From the NCBI GenBank assembly GCA_024704765.1, contig JAKMXF010000306.1, positions 360,620 through 424,619 of the forward strand: a stretch of 64,000 nucleotides of DNA, read 5' to 3'. Below the pieces are notes generated by a model, which was not told the DNA's origin, did not search any database, and saw nothing but the letters and a program-made list of their open reading frames with translations. Within the stretch, counting starts at the first letter, position 1; each line of letters starts with the position of its first letter. Shown piece by piece: positions 48,764-60,482 of this stretch. Made by a program: the position numbers and the translations under genes. The stretch comes from Oopsacas minuta. Lineage: Eukaryota; Porifera; Hexactinellida; Lyssacinosida; Leucopsacidae.

Positions 48764-49770
48764 TCAGCATATATTATCAGATAATATTCAAAAGGCCGGA
48801 ATATCGAGTGAAAATGTGCTATAAATTAACAGTAAATAGCAACCTATATGGTACCCGAAACAGTACCATTTCAGAATTAGCCCTGCTGAATGCCTACAAA
48901 ATCACTCATCAAGTAGGAAATCTCATTTCATAAGCGTGAAATAAGCGAATTTCAATCCCAGTATTAAGATTTTGAAGGGTCTGGATGGACTCAATTCTCA
49001 AACTGAGGATTTAGTGAATTTAAATATTCTGGAACAAAAACATGAATATTATTCTGAGGCTCTTAATATTGACGAAATTTCTCTAAAAGTGAGATATTGA
49101 AATACTAAGTTCTATTGATGTTGATTCAGAATTGAAAACCTCTGAATTTAATCCTAATGTCATAAAATTGATAAATTTTAAAATCATTGCCGGTGTCTAC
49201 AATATCTGTACCAAATGATGTAATTTATTAACAATCCGTAATATTTATAAATCAAAGTAGGAAAATGTATAAGAGTGAACGAAATTGATTATCAATACTG
49301 AAAACAGCTTACTCTGTAAACAAGGCAAATAGATTGGCCGAAAACATTTGTATGCAGTACTAGAAATAGTTCGAGAATATTCGATGAATTGGTCATAAAT
49401 AGATTGTATACTTATCAAGGTTACATTAATACAATATTAATAATAAGCTACCTCACAAGAATTAAGGCGATTTTTACAAATAAACGGGGCACCGCATATA
49501 ATTTGTAGAATTTTCTGCAACTACTGTAATTATGAAATATAAAAAAACAAACTGATCTGGCAAGTAGAAATATATTTTTCATAGGCCAGCTAATGTGTAC
49601 AATATTGGTGGAAGCAAATCTCTAGGGCAATTTGGAAATATTGAACAAATATCTGATTATAAAGGAAAAGATGATACAAGACTCGCTAGGGAAGTTGTGC
49701 TACTCTGAAATAAACATTTTTAAAATATATTGAAATCGTTTAGAAAAATGTAAGGAAAAATTCGTTCAAA
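48764..49770. other. Spacer, nothing recognised
   Basis: I looked on the minus strand for the missing N-terminal part of the DUF4371 hAT and did not find it. No other gene or clear repeat. Confidence 0.4.
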
Positions 49771-50235
49771 GAACCACCATTGTGGGAAATACGTCTATGA
49801 TTCCGTTCAAGCCACTTTTCTAAGCAAGTGGTCCAATTTCTAAGTTTTGCCCCTCTAAGCAGCATATATATATGCATTGACAACATCCGCTGGACTGTAG
49901 AAGGTAACTCTGCATATCACATTTTCATCCTCGGGAATAGGTAGAGGTCACACAGTGCATGATCTGGTGAATAAAGTGGGTGTGTAATGAGCTGAATGTC
50001 ATTCTCTGCAAAGGTGTCTAATCTTCTTGCAGCTGCAGCTGTGTGCGTGCTTGCATTATCAGGATGTCTAGAGTTGGTCTTCTAACTCGTTTTCGTAGGA
50101 TTGTCTCCCACAGGAAATCTCCAGACAGATTACTGTTTTTACTCTCAGGTTCATATTGGTATATTCAAGTTTCATCAGCCGAAACGTTAACCAATAATTT
50201 AGACTTCCATTATCAAATCTTATGATCATGAACAT
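49771..50235 (-). mobile_element. Mariner-like transposase fragment (catalytic part)
   Basis: Minus-strand pieces read NVSADET-IYQYEPESKNSN (first Asp region, Trp replaced by a stop), GDFLWE, DNASTHTAAAARRLDTF (second Asp), and THPLYSPDHALCDLYLFPRMK (third Asp). The tail near 49790 reads PQWWFFERI. This is the DD(34)D core without the N-terminal DNA-binding part. Frames shift between pieces; no terminal repeats seen. Confidence 0.65.
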
Positions 50236-51692
50236 ACCCCATGAACATGACTTTTCAACTCCTCAGTACGAAATACTGGAAATAGGGCGAATATTTGATT
50301 ATGCATAAGATAATATCCCTCAAAGAACTAATTGGCTGGGGTAACATTTTCCTTGGCTAAAACGCTGAAAAGTTTTGAATCACATATTTTCTAGCTTGAC
50401 CACAGTCATTAGATAGTTATGAGCTAGAAATATATTCTACTAATAATTGTACTGAATTAACATGAGTTGGAGCAATTCTAATTCCATATTCGAATTCTAT
50501 ACCGTAGGTGAATATTTCACAGAACTATTTATTTGAACATCTTGTTGGCTTATTAGAATCCTCATATTTGTGGCAGAAGTGGCACATTGTAAATAAATAT
50601 GTTTCCAAAATCGACTTATTCCAAACTATACAGATATTTTCAAATTTGTTTAGAGAATCTCAAATGATTTTCTTACTGTATTCCATTCTTATTCCAATAT
50701 TTTAGTAGTGTACCACTTCTGCCACTTGTGGCACAAATAAGAAACGCCAATAAGTCAACAATGCTTACTCTAATCAGTTCGAAAAATTGATACTGGGGTA
50801 ATACACACCCGTAGATTGCGAATATGCTAACAGAATTGCGCCATCTCATGTGGATTGTGGACAATTGGGAATAGAGTATATTCCTAACTCATTTTCCAAA
50901 TAATGAGAAAAGTGAGGTGAGAGATCATGTAATTCGAAAAATATTCTTCGATAAACTGAGTACATTGTCAACTAACATAGTAAATAGTTCTTTCAATCGA
51001 ATTATCATATGCATATTAAAATATCAGCCGTATTTCACGATATACTATCGTATATTTTATTGTGTGCAAGTCCTCCTGTTCTCTTAGTGTATATTTAACT
51101 ATAGTAGTAGTGAATCTATAAATTAGATAATTCTAGCACATTTCTACTAGACAAAGGGCAAATCAATTAGTAATATAGAAACGGGAATATGGTCAGACGT
51201 AAATTATGGTTCTCAAAACTTTCTTAGCGAAAACTTTCAAATATCATGGGCACATCTAGAGGACACTACGAGCACAAATGGTAAATTTGGAATCTGAGAA
51301 AACATGAAGTTATCAAAGCTGGATTATCATTTTCAGGGATTGCTTCGACAATTACGAATGAACGAAATGAAGGTATCAATTTCCCGAAATTATATCATTA
51401 CATATACATCATATTTGTTAATGAACAATGCATATAAGGTTCTGAAAATTTAGCAAAAATATTTTCGTACAAAGCCTACTATACATAAAGCCTATTCACT
51501 CCAATAAACCAGGGATAACTGGGAGTCGAGTTGTATAAATTTTAAATTTCAAAATTCACTGATTAATAATAGTTATTATCTCCACAGACAGATTAGATAC
51601 TAAGTACATGTAACAAAAAATCTAAATATATAAGAATACTACTTAAAGATGTGATTACTTTGAACTAAACCTCAATATTTTCCTTTCAGAAT
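50236..51692. other. Spacer with one inverted copy of a dispersed repeat
   Basis: 51471-51540 carries, on the minus strand, TTATCCCTGGTTTATT followed by GAATAGGCTTTATGTATAGTAGGCT, which also occurs on the plus strand at 61845-61907. A short hairpin-like pair around CCAAAATCGAC.../GCCACTTGTGGC near 50.6-50.7 kb (AGTGGCACA / TGTACCACTTCTGCCACTTG) is weak. No gene. Confidence 0.45.
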
Positions 51693-53334
51693 GGATATTG
51701 CGTGACCCACGTAATATAACGCCTGATAGTTTATTTTGGACCATGGATTACTTAAAGTGCATACGTTGAATATGATATGTTGAGATTAATACTATTGCAT
51801 TTGACAATATTCGTACCAAATGGTAGATAGAAGGTAATCACATTTTACGCTACAACAAAAATTGTATAAATACGAAATGCTAGGGCAACAAACAGATACC
51901 GACAGCAAAATTATAATTATTTGATTTGAATTTGGTGTATTTACAAGCGTTATGCGAGCTTTCAGTTAATGTCCTTTTCAACGAATTCATGTTCTTCACT
52001 TTGTTAGCTAGGATACAGTTGGTTGCTGAAAAATAATCTTCTTCAAGATACTCCATCCTATTGTGTCACAAGTAGGACATTTGTTTCTCCAAAACTTAGT
52101 TTGATTACTCTCGATTACTGCAATGTGAAGGAATCTAAAATCTTCCGAGATGGACTTGTTAAGAGAGATTGAAGAGCTGAAATCCATTTCGATCTTGGAG
52201 TAGACCTTCCACAAAATTACAACCGCTTCAAGTACTGGAGCTGAAGGCCACTCAAGGCCTCCTCAGTCAATCAAACATATAAATCCATAGACATGATCAG
52301 TTAGATCTAATTTGAAAGTATCTTCCTCAACAAGACCTAACAAACACTGAGAGCAAATACTGCTCACTTCTTCCGTATCTCTTACGCCAGAAGAGTGAGT
52401 AATACCTCGCTTAGAATGAAAGCATTTTTGAAGATCGAATGAATACAATAACCGGCAATAAAGGCCAAAGATTGAATGAGAGAAGTATCGAGTACGATTG
52501 GTGTCTCCTCTTCATTGAACACTCTGCTATAGGGGTCCAAATCGACTATATTGTCATCGCTAGATTCTTTGGAGTTTGAAAATGACTTTAAAATTCTTTT
52601 AATGAGAATGAGTTCTCACCCGGAGTACTAGAGGAGAAGAACTTCAGAATTGCAGAAATCTTAATTAGTCTCTCAATTTGCAAAACCTGGCAAAATATAA
52701 CATCGTACGACACTGTTCATCATTCGGGAAATCCCAAAGTGATGTTCGATTGGGTCGTTTTGAAGGAAAGAACTAAGAACATAGGCAAAACCACAGCTTT
52801 TGGTAAGATGGTTGACAATTCCTTCAAGGACAATACACAAATGGCGAAAACTGGTAAAAGTTTGTACAGAGAGTTTTTCCGTGCTTTGGGGTAAAGTTCT
52901 CTATTCATCCACCCATTTCACAACATCTGAATGAAATACAAAGCGAATGTCGTTACTCTATAGTGGCATAGAAAGTTCCTCATCTAGAAGGATGTCTTTA
53001 TTAGGTCTATTAATGTTGGAGATCTTCCAAATAAGGCTAATGAACTGAGCTGTTCTTGAAACTTGACCATATTTAGAGGCATGCACTGTTAAAGCTACAG
53101 CAGTTGAGTCGTCAAATATGCGAAGTGCTAAATTGACATTCTCTCTCTCAAGGCTAGATTGCTAGCAAGATTTGGCTGTTAATCAGTGGGCTGTTTTAGC
53201 AACAGAATTTTGCTCAAGTTTAAAGAGATTCAGAAGGCCTTAAAATGGTACCTTTAAAGTATATTCGCAATATACGTATGAAGGATAGCTAAATGTGTGA
53301 TTAGAATCGATTGAATTTGTCCAATTATCTCTTA

Positions 53335-55274
53335 CAGCACACTCCTGCTTACCGGGATACCGTCGTACCGGAACACCTTTTTACCGGGACATCTTCCCGA
53401 AAATTTGGTTGCATCCCACAAAATGCCTCCCTCGTACCAGGACGAATCTCGCTTACCGGGACACCAATTTCTCCTAATTTTTGGTATGTACTGATCTTTG
53501 TTTTAGTGTTTCTCTTTCATGGCCCATAAGTCGCAACCTAAGTACGCTCTGCTGACGTGTGAGCAGCACAAGGCAGTTCTAGACAAACTGGAGCAGCCTG
53601 GCAGTAGTCTTCGCAAGGTGGCCGAGCACTTCGGAGTGGGTAAGAGCTCTATTGAGAGGATAAAAAAGAACAAGAATGAAGTGTGGCAGGCTGCAGTAAA
53701 GCTTGGCTCCAAACGCAAGCGTATGAAGGTGGAAGCTAAGTACAAAGAAATCGAGGAGGTGGTGTTGGAATTTCTAAGACTGGCGCGTGAACAAGGTGAG
53801 GCGGTCACCGGTCCTATGCTAGACCAATTGGTTGAGGAGGAGGCTCGCGAGCTCGGACTGGAGGATTTCAAAGCCTCTGAAGGATGGCTATCTCGCCTGA
53901 AAGACAGGCACGGGATCTCGGCTAAGGCTGTTTCTGGAGAAGCCAAGGGTGTCAATCTTCTCACTGTGGAGAACTGGAAGGAGGAGCTTAGGGGGATCAT
54001 CAAGGGCTACAAGAAAGAGGATATTATAACACTGATGAGACTGGGCTATTTTTCAAGACGTGCTCAAAGAAATCTCTGATATTTCAGGGTGACACTGCCC
54101 ATGGCTCAAAGAAGTCAAAGACAGAGTTACCCTCCTCCTCACCTGCTCATGTTCTGGCGAAAAGATGAAACCTACCCTGATAGGCAAGAGCGAGAAGCCG
54201 AGGGCTCTGAAGGATGCGGATATGAAGAGGATTCCGGTCCACTATCGAGCACCGAAATCTTCATGGATGACTAGCCAACTATTCACTGACTTACTGCAGT
54301 GGTTTGACACAGAAGTTGGGAAGAAGGAGCAAAATAGGAAAGTTCTGCTGTTTATGGATAATGCCAGTGTGCATAATTCTGCTGCCGATAACGTCCTGTT
54401 GAAGCACACCAAGGTTGTGTTCTTCCCCAAAAGCACAACGAGCTATACTCAACCGCTCGATGCTGGGGTAATTCAGACTTTCAAGCTGTTGTACAAAAAG
54501 GCCTCCACAATCACGTGCTTATAAACTCAAGCAGAAGTCCCAGAATGAGAACTCTGAAGATCCCTACAAGACCATCAGTATTGTACTCGTGATATGCTGG
54601 GCCGTGTGAGCTTGGAACAAGTACAGTCAAGGACTATTTCTAGGTGCTTCTCTAAATGTGGGTTCATGCGGAACGAGGGTCAAGTAGCCAACATTGGCAT
54701 GCCAGAGGTCACATTGGAGGAGCTTGAGCTACAGGGCATGGAGGCTGCTGATGCCGGGATCGTCTTTGCACTTATGAAGACAATCACGCAGCTGGTGAAG
54801 GAGCCTATTGCGAAGGTTGGCAAGGTGAGGGAGGAGGATCCGCAAAAAAACGACTGTGAGGATGAGGAGCCCATACCTGTTCCGTCCTCTGCCGCGGCCG
54901 CGCAAGCCATCGAAACGCTCCTGCTGTACGCTACGGGTCGAGGTGATGTGGGAATCCTGAACGGATCGATGGACCTCGATGCCTATGAAGAGTTCGTGCG
55001 TGGTCGCAGGGTATCCGAGCTTGTACAGACCAAGATATCCTACTTCCCTCCCAAGTCCCCGACGCCTCGGATTATCTTGGATATGATGGATTAAGATTCA
55101 TTTTCGATGATATATATTTGAGCAGACATATTACGCAGCTCAGACTTGTTAATTACTATGTTTGTTGGTTTAGATCTTGCAATAGTGATGTGTTATTGGG
55201 AGTGGCGGACACTCCCTCTTACTGGGACACCCTGGCCAAATCCCCGAGGTGTCCCGGTAAGTGGGAGCGTACTG
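53335..55274 (+). mobile_element. GC-rich Tigger/pogo element with TA duplication
   Basis: The ends are CAGCACACTCCTGCTTACCGGG and, from the right, CAGTACGCTCCCACTTACCGGG, flanked by TA at 53333-53334 and 55275-55276. Near the ends the 12-bp motif (T/G)TACCGGGACAC is repeated: five times within 53349-53466 and twice within 55215-55260, probable transposase-binding sites. It sits inside the minus-strand P-like element. Its base composition is much richer in G and C than everything around it except the FLYWCH gene at the right edge. Confidence 0.93.
53519..55094 (+). pseudogene. Tigger/pogo transposase (CENP-B type), frameshifted
   Basis: ATG 53519 (MAHKSQPKYALLTCEQ). Residues about 12-55 form the psq-type helix-turn-helix (GSSLRKVAEHFGVGKSSIERIK); about 80-150 the CENP-B-like second DNA-binding domain (GPMLDQLVEEEARELG, GWLSRLKDRHGISAK). 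The catalytic domain is frameshifted near 54025: DETGLFFKTCSKKSL (first Asp), FQGDTAHGSKKSK. A second break near 54165 leads to IGKSEKPRALKDAD, LFMDNASVHNS (second Asp) and TSYTQPLDAGVIQTFK (third). A third near 54525 leads to an acidic C-terminus ending RIILDMMD. All catalytic Asp remain; three breaks kill the frame. Minus-strand open frames opposite it are shadows. Confidence 0.9.
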
Positions 55275-55276
55275 TA

Positions 55277-56474
55277 TATGAAATGCCAGATTTTATGCGT
55301 ATCTCACCCATATTAGACAAAGATGACGTTCAAATTGATTAAAGCCACCGTCTCAGCTTTTAAGGATGTTAGAAACTCAGTGTCCAAACCAAAACGAGAA
55401 TATAAATGACATGGTGATGACTCATATGGCAAAGATGTACAGTCCATATTACGTAGTGTCTATAAGAGACATGAGACGACTAATGAGACTTGAGTGAGAG
55501 GATTATCGTAATTATATTGTAGCGGCGTCTAGTTTTACAACAGTCGAGGTCTCCAGTTGACCCACGATTAAGCGCAATTGAGTTATAAGATCCGGAAACT
55601 TGTGTATACCTATAGTCACATTTCAAAATAATTAGTATACTCACATTAAGGGATTGTGCATTACCTAATGTATCAACGAGTATTGAAATCGCTTGCTTTA
55701 TTGATCAAATGCTCTTGTGGAGCTCTAAAAGAAAGATAACCAACTATATATGAAATGTTCCAAAATTCATAATTAGTACTTATCAATCAGAGCTCTAGCA
55801 ACTCTATAGTTTGTCAGTAGATCAATCATAGTATTTATCTGATGAATATCATTGATCATTGGAATATGAAAATCAACTTGAGTTACATGGTGACACCATT
55901 AACTTGTAGAGTACGTTCTATGGAAAAGGAACTTTGAAGTATTATCGGATGCGTTGATGTAAGATTAACAAAATTCAAGGTAGTAGAATCAGAGTGCCAA
56001 ATAATCCAACCAGAAGGAACATGAATGCCAGATAATTTGGCAATGAGTTAAACGAAATCTCCTGTAGCAAACTTTATTTGTTCCTCTTCAAAGGTCACAT
56101 TACTTAGCATTAATGCCTAGAATTTAGAGAGAACACAATTTCAGAGCCATAAGCCATAGGTAATTGTTTGCATTATATTCACTTGGTTCTGTAACTCTGT
56201 TTCCCTTTTATCCTATCAAGGCGCTGGTATTATATAAACTATCATTGAGGTAAGTAGTACAATTGGGAAGATACTTAGTAGGCAATGCTCCATTCTTCAA
56301 TCTAGCCTGTATAGAGCGGGTTGGATTCTTTCCATCAATGTCTAAATATGACTGAATGTCTATTGTCGCCTGGGATCAAAATACTTGGCACAAAAGAAAA
56401 TCTTCTTTAGTTGATCCACATCTAAAAAATTTAGGAAAATATAAACGAACGCGATATGAACTTAGTGATAAAAA
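55277..56474 (-). other. Decayed middle of the P-like element right of Tigger
   Basis: Part of the element at 51701-56784: minus-strand pieces HVPSGWIIWHSDSTT near 56020, VDFHIPMINDIHQ near 55870 and FGLDTEF near 55385 align in order with the P transposase at 57286-60069. Between them the sequence is decayed. Confidence 0.6.
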
Positions 56475-56839
56475 TTAAAAATAGCAGTGGAAAATTCTAA
56501 AATATGAACTAGACCCTAAACCCAAAGGAAAATTGACAAGAAAAAGCTTTGTATATTGGGGACTCACCATCTCTGTACAAAAATGATATCCACTTTTGCT
56601 CAATATCTGGAGCATTAGATGGCATCTGGAAGACTGGTATACCACAGTGATCATTGTAGTAACCCGTTTGACATCTGGGTACGGAACAAGATTTGGGCAT
56701 ACTCGGAAAATCAACTGTAACTAACTAAGCAATTGAAACAATCAAAGATGGAAAAAGAAAGATCTAGAAGCAGTAGTGAAATAATAAACAACGGGCTTTC
56801 AAAAATTCCCGACTAAGGTCGTAGAATTTTAAGATATAG

Positions 56840-56847
56840 GATATTAT
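56840..56847. repeat. 8-bp target duplication GATATTAT, left copy
   Basis: Identical to 60475-60482 on the other side of the P-like element; 8 bp is the P-element duplication length. Confidence 0.92.
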
Positions 56848-57011
56848 CGTGACCTACGTTATAATAAGGCCTGTTCACTAGTGCGATTTTTTGGACCATG
56901 GATGTCGTTTAAGTCCATTAAATTTTATTTCAAATAATCATGTATTTGATGTTATTCACCTAAATCGTGAACTTAAAAATTGTTCTTAGGCGATTTTAAA
57001 GACCATGGATG
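56848..57011 (+). repeat. Left 164-bp terminal inverted repeat of P-like element
   Basis: Pairs with 60311-60474, no length difference. Contains TTTGGACCATGGATGTCGTT at about 56910 and GACCATGGATG at its inner edge. Confidence 0.93.
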
Positions 57012-57285
57012 TCGTTGAAGGCTTGTAAAAAAAGTATTTCTTAGAAACCCATAATATTTATAATAATTTATGAATCAACCTTTTTGTTACATTCAATTTA
57101 TTGAAACAATACATTTACGTACTCACTACCCGTTGTACCTTGTCCTCTTGTACTTTTATCCTAAGTTGTTTAGACAACTTAGCTTTTATCTCTATAATGC
57201 CGCTCTCCACCCTGTTCTATCAGTTATGTGCATTTCTTTAATCTAACTCTCGATTTCTCCTTTTTATAGTTTCAATTAGCTTGTC

Positions 57286-60069
57286 ATGCCCAACAGGTGT
57301 TCTGCCCCCGGATGTCGGAGTAATTACGCAGGAGAACCTTATACTCCAGTCTTTAAGTTGTCAAATGGTCCACCTGATCTTGTCAATCGTTGGCATCGAG
57401 CGCTCTGTAGAGAAGGTATCAGAGACTTAAAGAATGTGTTTGTGTGCTCAAAACATTTCCTCGACGAAGAAATTCAGACCAGTTTTTCTATCCATCAACC
57501 AGATGGAACATACTTAGAAGTACCAGCTAAGCCTAAATTGCAGAAGGATGCAGTGCCAAGATTTCTACCTGGATGTCCACTTCATCTCTCTTCGTCATCT
57601 GACACCATACCTCCGAGATTTGATAGATCTTTGAGAGAACAGCATTTGATTGATACTGCAATAAATGAGAGTCTATTACAGTATAACCAAGACAAAGAAC
57701 TTTTTCAGATTACCACACTGGAAGACTTGGTATCCAAAAGGAAGCACTCGGGTTTGCCTAATCATTGGTTAGTTTGGTCTTCTGATGATAATTCCTTTAA
57801 TTTACTCAAACCTTCTACAACGAATAACAGTTTGATTGCAATTAGATGCTCGTTAACTATTACCGAAACATTACATACTATGGGTTTCTACGAAGGTATA
57901 CGCATTCCTCTTTCTCTCACTCAGATAAATGATATTCGTCAACTTAACGATTTGCTTAAAGAAATTGAAAACCATTCTGCCCCTACTAATTCTCCTGAAA
58001 CATTCCAACACCATGTCAGAGAAGCAACCGGAAGCATTCATAAAGCTATAGACTCCCTTTCAACTGGAGAAGAATCTGGAAACCAACAGCTTCTATTATC
58101 AAGTCTTCAGTTTATTCTATGCCAATTGGATAACGCTTTGATCGCGAAAACTATGAGGCGATACAACATCGAAACTCTTGTCTTGTCCCTCAAATGCCAG
58201 CTTATCTCGCCAGTTTGCTATAGATATCTTCAATCCCTGGACTGTCTATCATTGCCGCACATTTCTACTCTAAAGCGCTTATATTCCAATTTTGGTTTGG
58301 ATTCTGAGTTTACCAACTATCTCAAACAATCAGTCACTCAGTTTAACAAATGGGAACGAAATGTAGTGATTCAGATGGATGAAATTCATGTAAAATCCAC
58401 ATTTACATACAAAGGAGGTAAGATAATTGGATCTTCTTTGAATCCTACTGATCCTGCAAAAACCGTTTTTGCCTTCAGGATATCAAGTTTGTCCAAACGA
58501 TGGTCCAGTATTGTCCGTTTACTGCCCTGTTCCAGCTCATCTGCTGAGGTACTCTTTCCTATCATCAAAGATGTTATTCGTGATGTTGAAGCATGTGGAC
58601 TCTCTGTACACGTTTTATGTACTGACAATTACCCGATGAACGTTAACATTTTCAAGTTATTTTCTCCCAGCCGACTTCTAGAGCATATTGTTCCTCACCC
58701 TATGGACTCAAACCGGCCATTGTTTTTGCTTTTTGACTTCGTTCATATAATCAAATCGATACGTAATAACTGGCTAAACCAAATAGATTATAATAAAACA
58801 TTCACTTATCCAGATTTTGAGAACATACAAGTTGCGAGCACTGCAGTTTTCGAAGAAATTCGCGAATTATACAAAAGTGACCAACACTCTGTTGCTAAAT
58901 TAGCTCCAAGATTAACCTCTAAAGCTTGTTGGCCTTCCACTTTAGAACGACAAAATGTTTCTTTAGCTTTAAGGATATTTGATGAATCTACAGCCGCTGC
59001 ATTAAACGTTAGCTACCAATCGCGATACCACACTTCTACAAATTCACAGACTGCAAACTTTATTACCATTATTTGTAATGTTTGGAAGATATTCAACATC
59101 AATACTCCGAACAAGGGTATCCTTCACAAAGATGAATTTTCAGTTCCACTTACCTACAATAATACCAGATTTATGTTCCTTCAACGTGTAGTTGATTGGG
59201 CTGAATGTTGGCGAGTCATGCCTGACAAAAGAGGTAAATTAAGTCCTCAAACCTTTACAAGTTTCCGTCACTCTTGTATTGCACTCCCGTGCATTGTAAA
59301 CCATCTGACTGGAAATTGTGGCTATTCGTACGTCCTTTCTTCGTTCTTGCAAAATGATCCACTTGAGCATCATTTTGGCTTGTATAGGATGATGTCAGGA
59401 GCACAATACCACATTAGCTATTGCCAGGTCCTTGAAACAGAACGGAGAATAAAGTTGTCCAGCATACTCAAATTATTTTCGAAAAAGCCTGTAGAAGATA
59501 GCATATCACTTAAGAACTTCTTAGAATCGTGCTCATCCTCTTGTGACTAAGACTCCCATGCGTCTTTCAACTTAGAGATGTATCTCTCGGCGATTCAGGG
59601 ATATTCAGGGATAGAATTAAACAAGCAAATACTCCAATCACTCTCCTTTATAGCAGGCTACTCAGTGCATGCCTATTACAAACATTCTACTAAATGTCAA
59701 TCATGTCTCTTATTCCTCACTGAAAACAAAGAAATGGAAATTGAAGAACCTTCAGATTCTGAATATCGATTAATTCAGATAATCGACCGAGGCTCACTAA
59801 AATGGCCAAGTAGTGATGTCATAGACGCAATTATTACGCTATGGAAAGTATTCTCTTCTATCGAGAGTCAACCAAGCATATTCAATAACTTTATAACCGG
59901 TCCTTCTAGAAGTATCCTGATGCAGTTAACAACCAGTCTTATAGAAGATGAACAAGCTGAAGTATGGAGAGTGATGTGTGACGAATGTGGTACACTCATG
60001 TGGGATGTATTAGCTAAACTATTGACTGCTACTTCAAACTGTCTTATATCAAATAAGATTAAGACATGA
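57286..60069 (+). pseudogene. P-type (THAP) transposase with one in-frame stop
   Basis: The frame from ATG 57286 is open for 754 codons, meets TAA at 59548-59550, and continues in the same frame to a stop at 60069, 927 codons in all. The THAP finger is at residues 1-90: C5, C10, W, VCSKHF (C and H) and AVPRFLPG. Catalytic residues: D365 (IQMDEIH), D447 (CTDNYPMN), D484 (FDFVHIIKSIRNNW, the D-x2-H motif) and E694 (QNDPLEHHFG). C-terminal part: GYSVHAYYKH, CQSCLLF, IIDRGSLKWP, VMCDECGTLMWD. The paralogue at 46288-48763 has CAA where this has TAA, so a single C-to-T change explains the stop. No intron is needed. If translated without readthrough, the product still holds the finger and catalytic core. 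P transposases bind GTP and cut DNA in the nucleus. Confidence 0.93.
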
Positions 60070-60310
60070 ATTCCCAGCTACCCTTGAAACCGTGTGTCGA
60101 AAATACTCGAAAATTAAAGAAATTGAAGCCTAATTAACTTATCACATACCACTTTAATATACGTATCTTTTATTATTTTGTACTATTATCAGGCACTCAC
60201 TATTTGAAATATGCTTAGTATTAAACCCAATAATATTTTATCTCATGGATTCACATTTTAGTTAATTTTCTCTAACTATAACATTTATTGTAAAAATAAG
60301 GACTTAAATG

Positions 60311-60474
60311 CATCCATGGTCTTCAAAATCGCTTAAGAACAATTTTTAAGTTCACGATTTGGGTGAATAACATCAAATACATGATTATTTGAAATAAAAT
60401 TTAACGGACTTTAACGACATCCATGGTCCAAAAAATCGCACTAGTGAACAGGCCTTATTATAACGTAGGTCACG
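60311..60474 (-). repeat. Right 164-bp terminal inverted repeat of P-like element
   Basis: Complement of 56848-57011 with about five substitutions; begins 240 bases after the transposase stop codon. Confidence 0.93.
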
Positions 60475-60482
60475 GATATTAT
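60475..60482. repeat. 8-bp target duplication GATATTAT, right copy
   Basis: Exact match to 56840-56847. Confidence 0.92.

Larger units (their letters stand above)
51701..56784 (-). mobile_element. P-like element, split by a Tigger insertion, 5' end lost
   Basis: The left end (51701) begins CGTGACCCACGTAATATAACG with GGACCATGGATTAC further in, as in the other P copies. The minus-strand gene starts at 56700 with a THAP finger (MPKSCSVPRCQTGYY...NAPDIEQKW), then HVPSGWIIWHSDSTTLN, LYSRFGLDTEF and MGEIRIKSGISY. There the Tigger element (53335-55274) intervenes. Beyond it the gene continues IRDNW...YNHTF-like, SVAKTA, LERENVNLALRIFDDSTA, FTSFRHLCIVLEGIVNHL, YVLSSFLQNDPIEHHFGI (Glu kept), CPTCDTIGWSILKK, stop at 52008. 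About 120 residues between ISY and RDNW are missing, as in internally deleted P elements. I found no right terminal repeat. Confidence 0.82.
56848..60474 (+). mobile_element. Complete P-like element, 3,627 bp
   Basis: The 164-bp inverted repeats (56848-57011 and 60311-60474) differ at about five positions. Each begins CGTGACCTACGTTATAATAA, and each contains GGACCATGGAT twice, near the outer and inner ends. An exact 8-bp duplication flanks the element. One gene fills it. The exact duplication, near-identical repeats and near-intact gene mark it as the youngest P insertion here. Confidence 0.96.

Noticed and set aside
48764-49100. Missing N-terminal part of the DUF4371 hAT right of the P element at 46288
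   Set aside because: All three minus-strand frames were read and none shows hAT motifs, so insertion of this P copy within the hAT is not shown.
53503-54003. Minus-strand frame of 166 codons opposite the Tigger gene
   Set aside because: Low-complexity Ser/Leu-rich shadow of the Tigger N-terminus in a GC-rich stretch.
57286-60069. Two separate genes (754 and 163 codons)
   Set aside because: They are in the same frame, separated by one stop, and together match the full length and order of the paralogous P copies.
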